This document shows positions 35,893-46,200 of a DNA stretch of 64,000 nt, piece after piece (the stretch's first letter is position 1; every line of letters begins with the position of its first letter). Source of the stretch: CBDIHP01 sp965279195 (lineage in GTDB: Bacteria; Planctomycetota; Planctomycetia; Isosphaerales; Isosphaeraceae); assembly GCA_965279195.1 (NCBI GenBank), contig CBDIHP010000044.1, positions 248,001-312,000 on the forward strand, read 5' to 3'. The notes below the pieces were generated by a model. It did not search any database and was not told where the DNA came from. It was given only the letters and a program-made list of their open reading frames with translations. The position numbers were made by a program, and so were the translations under genes.

Positions 35893-37566
35893 ATGGATCG
35901 AAAGGGGCCGGGGATGTCGCAGGGGGAGGGGCCTTCGGGGCGGGGGAAGCGCTGGATCCTGGACCTCCTCGTCGTCGCCGCGGCCATCTGTCTCGTCGTC
36001 GCGATCCGCCGGCCTCTCGTGCTCAATGCGTCGGTGCATCTCGATAGCGACCTCGCGGTCGACGGTCTGACGCTCCTCGACGCCACGCGGGGGCAGTTCC
36101 GCTGGCACTATCCCGGCACGCCCAGCATCGGGGCGTTGCCGGTGCTGTTCTCGCTGCCGGAAGCCCTGATCAGCGGGGCGACGCCCGAGGCGCTGGTGCG
36201 GGGCGGGGTGCTGGTCGCGGCGTTCGTGGCGGCGGCCGCTTATGCGATGATGCGGACCGTCTTCGGTTTTCGCGCGGCGGTCTTCGGGCTGGTTCCGCTT
36301 GTGTTCAGCTCGACCGGGCTCATCTGGCTCTCGGGCCGCATCACGGGCGGGCACCTGCTGATCGTCGGCTGGTATGCCCTGGCCCTCGCGGGGCTCGCCG
36401 CATGCTTCCGGGGCGGAGGCAGGGGACGGGTCATCGGGCTGGGCGTCTGGTGCGGGCTGGGGATCTTCGTCGATTCGATGTTCGTCGTCGCCCTCGCGGG
36501 GATGATCCCGGGGGCGGTGATCGGATGGCTGATGGGCGAGAGGCGGCCGAAGGGATGGGTTGCCGTGCCGGTCTTCCTGCTCGGCCTGGTGATCGGGTTG
36601 GTGCCGGCCGTGGCGGGGCGGATCCTCGATCCCTACGACGCCTACCAGGACACCTTCGCCGCCAGCACGGACCCGAAAGTCCTCCTGGAACACGCCCGGA
36701 TCTTGACCCTCGAATGCCTGCCGCGACTGGTGGCCGGGCACAAGCTGCCCGGCCTGGAGTCGGAGCCGGATCCGTCGGCGATCGGCGACGCGTCGGGGCG
36801 GTCGCTGTCGGATCTCGGTCGAGCCAGGAAGTCCGGGCTCGATCCCCTGGCGGCCCTCGTGACCGGGGTCGGCCTGCTGCTGTTCGTCGGGTCGATCGTC
36901 GGGCTGGCCAGACCGCCCGGAAAAGTTGCCACGTCCGACCCGGGCCGGACAGCCGTTGTCTGGTCGATGCTGTTCGCGTTCGTCGCGGTCGCGGCGGGGT
37001 TCGTGCTGAACCGGAACATCTTCAACTCGGACAATTACCGATATCTCGTCCTGTGGTGCTTGCCCTGGTCGGCGGGGTTCGGGGTCTGGCTCGATCGTAT
37101 GTCGCGGGGCAGGGGGGGATTGGCGACGGCTGTGGCCATCGCGGTGGGGCTCTCGGGGCTGATGGTCGTCGACACGATGCGATGGTATCGCGGCCTCGGC
37201 TGGAATGACCCGGCGACCGGGTCGGTGGCGAGGAAGGTCGAGGATCCGCTGCTCGACTGGATCAACGCCCACCCCGAGGTCGACGCCATCCAGGGGGGCT
37301 ACTGGGACGTCTACCGCCTCTCCTTCCTGACCGGCGGCAAGGTCCAGGGGGTGCCGCATCCGGTGTTCCCGAACCGGTTCCCCGAACGGTCGAACGCGCT
37401 GCCGGGCGGTCGCCCGCGATGGCTAGTGATCCGGCCGACTCAGGACGGGGCGATCTTCCGCGAGAAGGCCCTGGCGGAGGGGGGCAAGGTGGTGCACCAG
37501 GGACGCGGGTTCGTCGTCATCGACTGGCCGACGACCGGCCAGGTAGAATCGAAGAATGAACGCTGA
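35893..37566 (+). CDS. Polytopic membrane protein, glycosyltransferase-like
   Basis: A 557-residue protein with about 10-12 membrane helices (LLVVAAAICLVVAIRRPLVL, GVLVAAFVAAAAYAMM and more). After the first helix an acidic motif, LDSDLAVDGLTLLD, is followed by GQFRWHYPG, a layout seen in GT-C/PMT-like transferases that use lipid-linked sugars. The soluble C-terminal region has NRFPERSNALPGG. ATG 35893 is chosen; ATG 35914 is possible. It overlaps the YfhO-like gene by 11 bases, so they probably act together in envelope glycosylation (inference). Confidence 0.65.
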   Translation: MDRKGPGMSQGEGPSGRGKRWILDLLVVAAAICLVVAIRRPLVLNASVHLDSDLAVDGLTLLDATRGQFRWHYPGTPSIGALPVLFSLPEALISGATPEALVRGGVLVAAFVAAAAYAMMRTVFGFRAAVFGLVPLVFSSTGLIWLSGRITGGHLLIVGWYALALAGLAACFRGGGRGRVIGLGVWCGLGIFVDSMFVVALAGMIPGAVIGWLMGERRPKGWVAVPVFLLGLVIGLVPAVAGRILDPYDAYQDTFAASTDPKVLLEHARILTLECLPRLVAGHKLPGLESEPDPSAIGDASGRSLSDLGRARKSGLDPLAALVTGVGLLLFVGSIVGLARPPGKVATSDPGRTAVVWSMLFAFVAVAAGFVLNRNIFNSDNYRYLVLWCLPWSAGFGVWLDRMSRGRGGLATAVAIAVGLSGLMVVDTMRWYRGLGWNDPATGSVARKVEDPLLDWINAHPEVDAIQGGYWDVYRLSFLTGGKVQGVPHPVFPNRFPERSNALPGGRPRWLVIRPTQDGAIFREKALAEGGKVVHQGRGFVVIDWPTTGQVESKNER

Positions 37567-40132
37567 GACCACGCCCGCATCCGAGCCGAAGGCCCCCGCC
37601 GTCAATCCGATCTGGAACGCCTCGCCGCCCCCCTTCGGACGCGGCGACTGGCTGGCGATCGGCGTCTGGACGCTGGCGATTGTGGCGTTCTTCTGGGACG
37701 CGATCACGCTCCAGAAGGCCCTGTTCTACTTCGACATCACCGAGCTGAACTACACCTATCGCGACTTCCTCGCGAAGGAGTGGCAGGCCGGTCGCCTGTC
37801 GCGATGGATGCCGGGGCTCTATTGCGGTTTGCCGCTCTACAGCGAGAGCCAGGCGGGCTACTGGCACCCGCTCAAGCCCCTGCTCTACACCTGGCTGGCG
37901 ACCTGGAAGGCGTTCAACCTCGACACGATCCTGTCGGTCTGGCTGACCGGCCTGGCGACCTACGGCTGGCTCCGCCGGCACGTCGGGCCGATCGGGGCGC
38001 TGACGGGCGGGGCCGTCTTCGGGCTGAGCGGCTTCGTCTGGGCGCACCTGATCCACACGAGCATGAACAACGCCCTCACGAGCGTCCCGCTCGTCTTCTG
38101 GGCGGTCGAGGTCGCCTGGGACGGTGGCAAGTTGCGGGGCGTCGCGCTGGGTGCCCTGGCCCTCGCTTGCCAGGTCTTCGCCGGGCACTTGCAGGACACG
38201 ATCCTCACGTCGGGGGCCCTGGGCCTCTATGCCTTGTTCCGCGCGGTGACCGAACGAGGGACTCGGGAACGCATCGTCGCGCTGGCATTTCCCCTGGGTA
38301 TCATGGCCCTGGGCGTGGCGATCTCGGCGATCCAGTGGGTGCCGTCGAAGGAACTCCTCGACCGCTCCCCGCGCGCCGGCGGGCTGACCTGGGAGCAGGT
38401 GACGTACGGCTCCTGGAGCCCGGAACTCCTGCCGACCCTGGTCGTCCGCGAGGCCTACGGCACCCGGGCCCGGGACACCGACTGGATGGACGGCTACTAC
38501 CCCTACCACGAGATGAACGCCTACCTCGGGCTCATCGCGATCGGCCTCGCGGTCATCGGCGCGTCGGCGTCGCGCGACCGCTGGGTGGCGTTCCTGACGG
38601 TGCTTGCGCTGGTCGGCTCGCTGCTGATGCTCGGGCGTTACACGGCGGTCTTCGACGTGATGCACCGGATCCCGGTCGTGGGCAGTTCGCGGATCCCGGT
38701 CCGCTACCACCTCTGGGTCTCGCTGGCGGTCGCCGGGCTCGCGGCGGTGGGGGTGGATCGGCTGGCGAGGCCCGGCGTCGTCCGGCTGCGCGGGTCGTTC
38801 CTCCTCGCGATCGTCGTCCTGGCCGCCTGCGTGCCGCTGCTCATCCACGTCTACTCGCCCGTCTGGAACGACCCGAACCGCTGGAACACGCCCTACCACG
38901 TCGCCCGCTATCGCTGGCTCGGCTGGGAACTCAGCCTGGCCGGGGCGAGGACGCTCCTGCTGCTGCTCATCGGGGCCTCAGTCATCCGCGCGGCGGCGAG
39001 GAGTCGCGACCCGAAGGCGAGGTCGCGGATCGCCTCGATGATCCCCCTGCTCGTCATCGCGGACCTGCTCGGGTCGCACTGGTACGACTCGCCGTCGATC
39101 GACCCGGGTTACTGGACGAAGCCGCCCGCCTCGGCCGAGTATCTGGCGAGTCGGCCCGACGTGATCCGGATCACGGGCGAGGCCGACAAGTCGTCGGGCG
39201 AGCCGGGGTATGCGTCGGAGCCGGTCGACTTCATGGCGATCCGCGACACCCTCGCCTGGAGCCTCGCGCCGGTCTGGGGGATCTCCAACTCGTCGGGCAT
39301 CACCCCGATCTTCCCCCGGCGGATGCTGAACTACACCGACCACGCCAAGCCGAACGCCGGCTACTACGAGATCGAGGGCGTGACCCACCTCCTCGCCCGG
39401 CGTCCGCTCGCCGGCCTGGATCCGAACCCGGTCCTGAAGGGGACCGCTTATATCCACCGGAACCCCCGGGCCCTCCCGCGTGCGAGGTTCCTGGGCAGGC
39501 CGATCTACACCAAGGACGAGGCCGAGACCGGACGCGTGCTGGAGACGGTCGGCCCGGCGATCCGCGAGCGGATCATCGTCGAGGACCCCGCGCGGCCGCT
39601 CAAGGAGACCGACGCCGCCGAGGGCTCCGCGAGGATCGTCTCGGAGATCCCCGAGCGAGTCGAGGTCGAGGTCGACGCCAGGACCCGTGGCTATTTCTTC
39701 CTGGCCGACACGTTCGATCCCGGCTGGACGGTGACCGTCGACGGCAAGCCCGGGACGATCCTCCCGGCCTACTCCGCGTTCCGGGCCGTCTTCCTGGAGC
39801 CCGGCACGCATCGGCTCATTTTCCGCTACGAACCCGCCGGCTTCCGCCTCGGCGGGGCGATCACTGGCGTGGGTTTGTTGCTCTCGCTGGTCGGGTTGGC
39901 CTGGCCGCGTTCCCTCGCGGCGCTCCGGCCCCCGCACGATGTCCTGTCCTGGCCCTCCCGCTGGCCCTGGCTCCTGATCGGATCGATCGGCCTGATCATC
40001 CTCCTTTCGGCATTCCAGCGCGGTCCGGATGGGATCCAGGTGAACGACCGCTGGACGAATGCCCTGCATACGTTCACCTGGGGATCCGGCATCGACGCCA
40101 TCAAGTCCACGAGATCCGCCCTGGGCCGCTGA
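37556..40132 (+). CDS. YfhO-like polytopic membrane protein
   Basis: An 858-residue protein. About 12 membrane helices are interspersed with motifs of the YfhO family (FDITELNYTYRDFLAKEW, WMPGLYCGLPLYSESQAGYW, NNALTSVPLVFWAVE). A C-terminal periplasmic beta domain follows (GYFFLADTFDPGWTVTVDG, FRAVFLEPGTHRLIFRYEP), then two more helices. YfhO proteins are linked to glycosylation of teichoic acids or other surface polymers in other phyla. The start overlaps the preceding gene (ATG 37556). It ends 3 bases before a perfect palindrome shared with the convergent giant gene. Confidence 0.85.
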   Translation: MNAETTPASEPKAPAVNPIWNASPPPFGRGDWLAIGVWTLAIVAFFWDAITLQKALFYFDITELNYTYRDFLAKEWQAGRLSRWMPGLYCGLPLYSESQAGYWHPLKPLLYTWLATWKAFNLDTILSVWLTGLATYGWLRRHVGPIGALTGGAVFGLSGFVWAHLIHTSMNNALTSVPLVFWAVEVAWDGGKLRGVALGALALACQVFAGHLQDTILTSGALGLYALFRAVTERGTRERIVALAFPLGIMALGVAISAIQWVPSKELLDRSPRAGGLTWEQVTYGSWSPELLPTLVVREAYGTRARDTDWMDGYYPYHEMNAYLGLIAIGLAVIGASASRDRWVAFLTVLALVGSLLMLGRYTAVFDVMHRIPVVGSSRIPVRYHLWVSLAVAGLAAVGVDRLARPGVVRLRGSFLLAIVVLAACVPLLIHVYSPVWNDPNRWNTPYHVARYRWLGWELSLAGARTLLLLLIGASVIRAAARSRDPKARSRIASMIPLLVIADLLGSHWYDSPSIDPGYWTKPPASAEYLASRPDVIRITGEADKSSGEPGYASEPVDFMAIRDTLAWSLAPVWGISNSSGITPIFPRRMLNYTDHAKPNAGYYEIEGVTHLLARRPLAGLDPNPVLKGTAYIHRNPRALPRARFLGRPIYTKDEAETGRVLETVGPAIRERIIVEDPARPLKETDAAEGSARIVSEIPERVEVEVDARTRGYFFLADTFDPGWTVTVDGKPGTILPAYSAFRAVFLEPGTHRLIFRYEPAGFRLGGAITGVGLLLSLVGLAWPRSLAALRPPHDVLSWPSRWPWLLIGSIGLIILLSAFQRGPDGIQVNDRWTNALHTFTWGSGIDAIKSTRSALGR

Positions 40133-40135
40133 TCT

Positions 40136-40246
40136 GGAGTGCGGCAGTCCGGCTGCCGCTTGGCTCCGCGTTGGGGTTCTCCTCCAGGTCGGTCTGATGG
40201 ATCTCTTCAGAACCGGGGAATCGCGGCAGCCGGACTGCCGCACTCC
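40136..40246. repeat. GGAGTGCGGCAG palindromic element, 111 bp
   Basis: Perfect 24-base inverted arms (40136-40159, 40223-40246), each with an internal hairpin GGCAG-TCCGG-CTGCC. It fills the gap between two convergent genes exactly, 3 bases from each stop codon, so it may terminate transcription from both sides. Confidence 0.92.
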
Positions 40247-40249
40247 GAA

Positions 40250-43200
40250 TCAGCCGAGGAACCGGAACTTCGACCGCACGATCGCGGCCGCGCTCGACTG
40301 CAGCAGGCTCGACGGGATGTCATAGGCCGCCGACGAGCCGTTGACGTCGCTGTTGCCCTCGTAGACGACGGTGAGGGTCTTGTTGGCAAGCCCTTGGGAA
40401 TTCAGGGTCAGCCGGGCGATGCCGTTGATGACGGAGACCTTGCCGACGACCTTGTTGTTCAGGAGGAACTTCGCGGTGCCGCCCATCACGGCCTGGCCGG
40501 AATTCGGCTGGAGGATGGTGGCGGTGAAGGTCACGCTGGCGACCTTCCCCTTGGCGTTCTTGTTGGCCACCGCCCCGATGCTCGTCTGGCTGTCGGCCTT
40601 GGCGACCTGGAGCGTGCTGGCGTTGGAGTACGCACCGAGGTAGTTGCCGTCGCCCGAGAAGTTCGCGGAGACGGCCGTGGTCTGGCCCGCCCCGCTGACC
40701 CGCAGGCTGTAGCTGGCCTGGCCGTTGACGACGTTCGTGGTCGCCACGACCTTGCCACCGACCACCCAGTCCACGCGTCCGGTCGGCTGCACGATGCTCG
40801 GCGAGTTGGGGGCGATCCGGACGGTGTAGGTCAGAAGTTCGCCGCTCGGCACGGTGCCGGCCGGGCCGTTCAGGCGGGCGATCGAGGATCCGCGGAGGAC
40901 GCCGAACGCCTGCGGGGCCGCGCCATTGGAGGTCGCGAACCGGCCGTCGCCGTTGTACACCGCTTTGATGGTGTGCGGGCCGACGGCCAGTTTGTTGGTG
41001 TTCAGGGTGGCGAGGTTGCCGACGAGGGCGACCGTCCCGATCGGCGTGCTGCCATCGAAGAAGGTCACGGTGCCGCCGGGCGTCGCGCCGGGGAGGTTGT
41101 CGCCGACCGTCGCCGTGAAGGTCGCGGTCTGGCTGAAGACGGTCGTCGCGCTGACGAGCCGGGTAGTGGTCGTCGTCTGGGCCGGGCCGACCTGGATCGT
41201 GGTGTCCGTCGAGGACGAGGCGGCGAAGTCCGTCCCGCCGAGGAACCGGGCCTGGATCGCGTGGCTGCCGACGAGCAGGCTGTCGATGTCCAGGGTGGCG
41301 ACGCCGTTCGCCAGCGTGCTCGTGCCGAGCAGCGCGGGCCCGTCGAAGAAGCCCACCTGGCCGGTCGCGATGCCCGAGCCGGGGAAGGTCGTCGCCATCG
41401 TCGCCGTGAAGCGGATCGACTGGCCGAAGGTCGTGGACGTCGCGTCCGAGGAGAGCACCACGGTCGTCGCGGCGGCGGTCACGCCCTGGCTCAGGACCGG
41501 CGAGGTCGCCCCCGACTGGAACGCGTCATCGCCCGAGTAGGACGCGGTCAGGAAGTGGATCCCGCCGGACAGGCCCGACGTGGTGAGCGTCGCGGCCCGG
41601 TTGACGATCGTCCCGGTGCCGATCGGCACGCCGCTGTCGAAGAAGGTAACCGTCCCGCCCGGCGCGCCCACGCCGGGGGCGACGGCCGAGAGGGTCGCCG
41701 TGATCGTGACGGCCTGGCCGAATGCCACCGTGCTGGCCGAGTTGCCGATCGCGACGGTCGCCGACGCCTGGCCAACGACCTGCGTCACCGGGGACGACGC
41801 CGGGCCCGCGTTGTGGTCGGCGTCGCCCGAGGTGTACGCCGCCGTGATGGAATGGCTTGCGACCGCCAGGCCGGCGATCGAGAAGCTGGCCACGCCGTTG
41901 ACGAGCGGCACGACGCCGATGACGTTGCCACCGTCCTTGAACGTGACGTTGCCGGTCGGTGTGCCGGCGCCGGGGGACAGCGTCGTCACCGTGGCGGTGA
42001 AGGTCGCGCTTTGGCCGGAGACGGTGGAGGGCGATCCGCTCAGGGCGATCGAGGTATCCGCCTTCGAGACGACCACGGTCCTCGGGGACGACGGTCCGCC
42101 CGGGTTGAAGTTCGCGTCGCCCGACGAGTAGAGGGCGGTCAGCCCGCGCGTCCCGACGGGCAGGTTGGCGATCGACAGCACGGCGACGCCGTTGCTGTCG
42201 AGGGGGGCCGTACCGATGGCGTTCGCGCCCTGGAAGAAGGTCACCGAGCCGGTCGGAGTGCCCGATCCGGGGGCCGTTGCGCTCACGTTGGCCGTCAGGG
42301 TCACGGTCTGGCCCGAGACCACCGACCCGCTCGAGGTCGCCAGCGAGACCGTCGCGTCGGCCTTCGCGATCGACTGGTTGATCGCGGTCGAGGGCGGGCT
42401 GAGGTTGAAGCTCGCGTTGCCGGAGGTGTAAAGCGCCGATATGCTGTGATTGCCGACGCTGAGGCCCGTCGCCGTGAACGTGGCGACCCCGGCGTTGTCG
42501 AGCATGCCGCTGCCGAGCACATTGAGGCCGTCGTAGAAGGTCACGGTCCCCGTCGGGATGCCCGCGCCGGGGGTGACGGCGGCCACGATCGCGGTGAAGG
42601 TCACCGCCTGTCCGGATACGGTCGAGGCGTTCGAGCTGACGATCGAGACCGAGGTGTCGGCCTTGTTCACGTCCTGCGCGAGCGGAGAGCTGAATCCACT
42701 GGGCTGGAAGTTCACGTCGCCCAGCGAGTAGATCGCCTGGAGCGAGTGCGTCCCGACGGAGAACGTGTTGACCGAGAAGCTCGCGACGCCGTTGTTCAGG
42801 GCCGCGACGGCGATCACCACGTTGTCGTCGTAGAGCGCAACCGAGCCCGTGGGGATGCCGGCCCCCGGCGCGACGGCCGAGACGGTGGCGGTGAATATCG
42901 CCGCCTGGCCGAAGACCGTCGGGCTCTGGGCCCCGACCAGCGTGATCGAGGTGCCGGCCTGGCCGACGGCCTGGCTGATCGCGTTGCTGGGCCCGCTGAC
43001 GTCGAAGTTAGCGTCGCCCGAGGCATAGACGGCCGTGATCGTGTGGGTGCGAGTGCTGAGCGAGGATGTGGTGAACGTCGCCACGCCCGCGGAGTCGATG
43101 GTACCGATGCCGAGCTGGGTCGCGCCGTCGAGGAAGGTCACGGTCCCGGTCGGGATCCCCACGCCCGGCGCGAGGGCCGAGACGCTGGCGGTGAAGGTCA

Positions 43201-46200
43201 CCGTCTGCCCGAAGACCGTCTGTGACCGGCTGGTCGCCAGGGCGACGGTCGTGCCCGCCTCGTTCACCCTCTGAAGGATCGCCGAGGAGGTCGAGGCCAG
43301 GAAGCTGTTGTCGCTGTTGTAGAGGACGGTGATCGGATGCGTCCCGACGCCGAGCGAGTTGATCGAGAGCGAGGCCGAGCCCGCGTTGATCGCGATGGTC
43401 CCCAGCGCGATCTCGCCGTCGAGGAACGTGATCGTCCCCGAGGGGTTCCCCACCCCTGGAGCCACCGCGGAGACGTTCGCCGTGAACGTGACCAGCTCAC
43501 CGAAATCCGACTGGTTGAGGTTCGAGGACGATGCGACCGATACGCTGGTGGAGGCCCGGTTGACGATCTGGAGCTGGCTCGACGACAGGCTGCTGAGGTA
43601 GTTGGAGTCGCCCGCGTAGGTCACGGTGATGAGCTGGCTCACCGCCGACAGCGCCGACGTGGTGAACGTGGCCTGGCCCGAGTTGTCCAGCGTGGCCGTG
43701 GCCAGGAGGGTGCTGCCAGTGAAGAAGCTCACGGACCCGGTCGGCACCCCGGGCGCGGCCGAGACGGTGGCGGTGAAGGTCACCGACTGGCCGAACACCG
43801 AGGGCGAGGCCGAGGAGGAGACCGAGGCCGATGTCGCGGCCTTGTTGACCTGCTGGGTGACGGGCAGGGCGGCCGAGCCGTTGAAGTTGCCGTCGCCCAG
43901 GAAGACCGCCGTGAGCGAGTGCGAACCCGCCGCGAGCTGGACGCTCCCGGTCGTGTAGGTCGCCACGCCCGATCCGTTGAGGGTACTCGTGCCGAGAACG
44001 GTCGCGCCGTCGCGGAACTCGACGGTCCCCGTCGGGATCCCCGCGCCGGGGGCGAAGGCCGAGATGGTCGCCGTCAGGGTGACCGGCTGGCCGTAGGTCG
44101 AGCCGCTCGGGTTCACGCCGAGGCTGGCCAGGGTGTCGGCCTTGTTCACCGTCTGTGTCTGGGGCTGCGAGGCACTATTGATGAAGTTGTTGTCGCCGCC
44201 GAAGGCCGCCGTGATGCTGTGCGTGCCCGTCGAGAGGGACGAGATCGAGAACGTCGCGACGGCGGAGCCGTCGAGGGCGGCGGTGCCGAGCAGCGTGGCC
44301 CCGTCGAAGAACTGCACCGTGCCCGTGGGCGTCCCTGAGCCCGGAGTGTCGGCGGTGACCGTGGCGGTGAACGTCGTCGCCTGGCCGAAGACCGTCGGGT
44401 TGGTGGAGGAGGTCAGGAGGGTCGTGGCGCCCGCCTTGTTCACGACCTGGGAGACCGCCGAGGAGGTGCTGCCCTGGAAGTTGTTGTCGCTGCCGTAGAC
44501 GGCGGTCAGGCTGTGGGTGGCCCGGCTCAGGGCCGCGGTCGTGAGGGTGGCGACGCCGGAGTTATTGAGGTTGGCGGTCCCGAGCAGGGTCGCGCCGTCG
44601 AAGAACTGCACGCTGCCCGACGGAGTGCCCGAGCCCGGAGAGGTCGCGGTGATCGTCGCGGTGAGCGTGACCGACTGCCCGAAGACCGACGGATTGGCCG
44701 ACGACGACAGGGCCGTCGAGGTCGATGACTTGTTCACGACCTGGTTCAGTGCGCTGGAGGTGCTGCCGTTGTTGTTCGCGTCGCCGGAATAGACGACCAC
44801 GATCGGGTGCAAGGTGACGTTGAAGTTGCTCACCGCGAGCGTCGCCACGCCCGAATTGTCCAGGCTGACGGTGCCCAGGAGATTCCCGTTATCGAAGAAC
44901 GAGACCGTCCCCGTCGGCGTGCCCGATCCGGGCGCGGTGGTGGCCACGGTCGCCGTGAGTGTCACCGTCTGCCCGAAGACCGACGGATTCGCGCTGCTGG
45001 CCACCGACGTGGAGGTGGACGCCATGTTCACGGTCTGGGTCAGGACCGTGGAGCTGCTCGACAGGAAGTTGCCGTCGCCGGCGAAGCTGATGTTGATGGC
45101 GTGGGCGGCCGTCGAGAGCGCGGAAGTCGTGAGGGTGGCGACGCCCGAGTTGTTGAGGTTCGCCGTCCCCAGGAGGGTCACTCCGTCGAAGAACGAGACG
45201 GTGCCGGTGGGCGTCCCGGCGCCCGGCGCGGCCGCGGCGATCGTGGCGGTCAGCGTGATCGACTGGCCGAAAACGGAGGGGTTCGCCGAGGAGGTCACGC
45301 TGCTCGACGTGCTGGCCTTGTTGATCGTGGTCTGCGTCGTGAGCGACGTGCTGCCGTTGAAATTGGAGGACTGGCCGTACTGGGCGGTCAGGCTGGGGTG
45401 GGTGCCGACGGACAGGCTGCTGACACTGAGCGTGGCGACTCCCGCGTTGCTGAGCGTGCCCGTGCCGAGCAAGGTCGCGCCGTCGAAGAAGGAGACGGTC
45501 CCGCCGGGCGTCCCCGACCCGGGCGAGACGGCCGCGACGGTGGCCGTCAGCGTGATCGACTCGCCGAAGACGGCGGAAACCGGCACGGAGATCGAGGTGG
45601 TGGTGCCGGCCCGGTTCACGAGCTGGCTCAGGACCGCCGATGTGCTCGACGCGTTGCTCGAATCGCCACTATAGGAGACCGTGATGCTGTGCGTGGCGAC
45701 CGACAGCGCGCCCGTCGAGAGCGTCGCCTGGCCCGAATTGTCGAGGGTCGCGGTGCCGAGATTCGTCGCGCCGTCGAAGAACGTGACCGTCCCCGTCGGA
45801 GTCCCGAGCGAGCCCGTGACCGTCGCGGTGAGCGTGATCGACTGCCCGAACACTGAAGGATTGGCCGAAGAGCTCGCCGTCGAGGTGGTCGCCCCGAGCG
45901 TGGTCAGGACGACATCGTTGCCGCTTCCGCCGACGTACGAGATCCGGAAGGTCGTGCTGCCCGAGGTGAGATTCGCCCCCTCGGCTAGGTTGTTGAACGT
46001 GCCGCTGACCGCGTCGTTGCCATCGTTGACGATGATGGTGAACGACGCGCCGGACGGCGGCGAGTAGTTGTTCGGCATCGAGATCGACAGGGTCGAACCG
46101 CCGAGCGAGATCGTGCCCTGGACGTTGAGCTGGTCGTACTGGGTCCCCGGGGTGGTGCCGGTGATGTCGACCGAGAAGACGCCGCCTGAGGAGAAGCTGA

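Noticed and set aside
40250..45900. Tandem DNA repeats as a separate element
   Set aside because: The periodicity of about 290 bases is fully explained by the Ig-like protein repeats.
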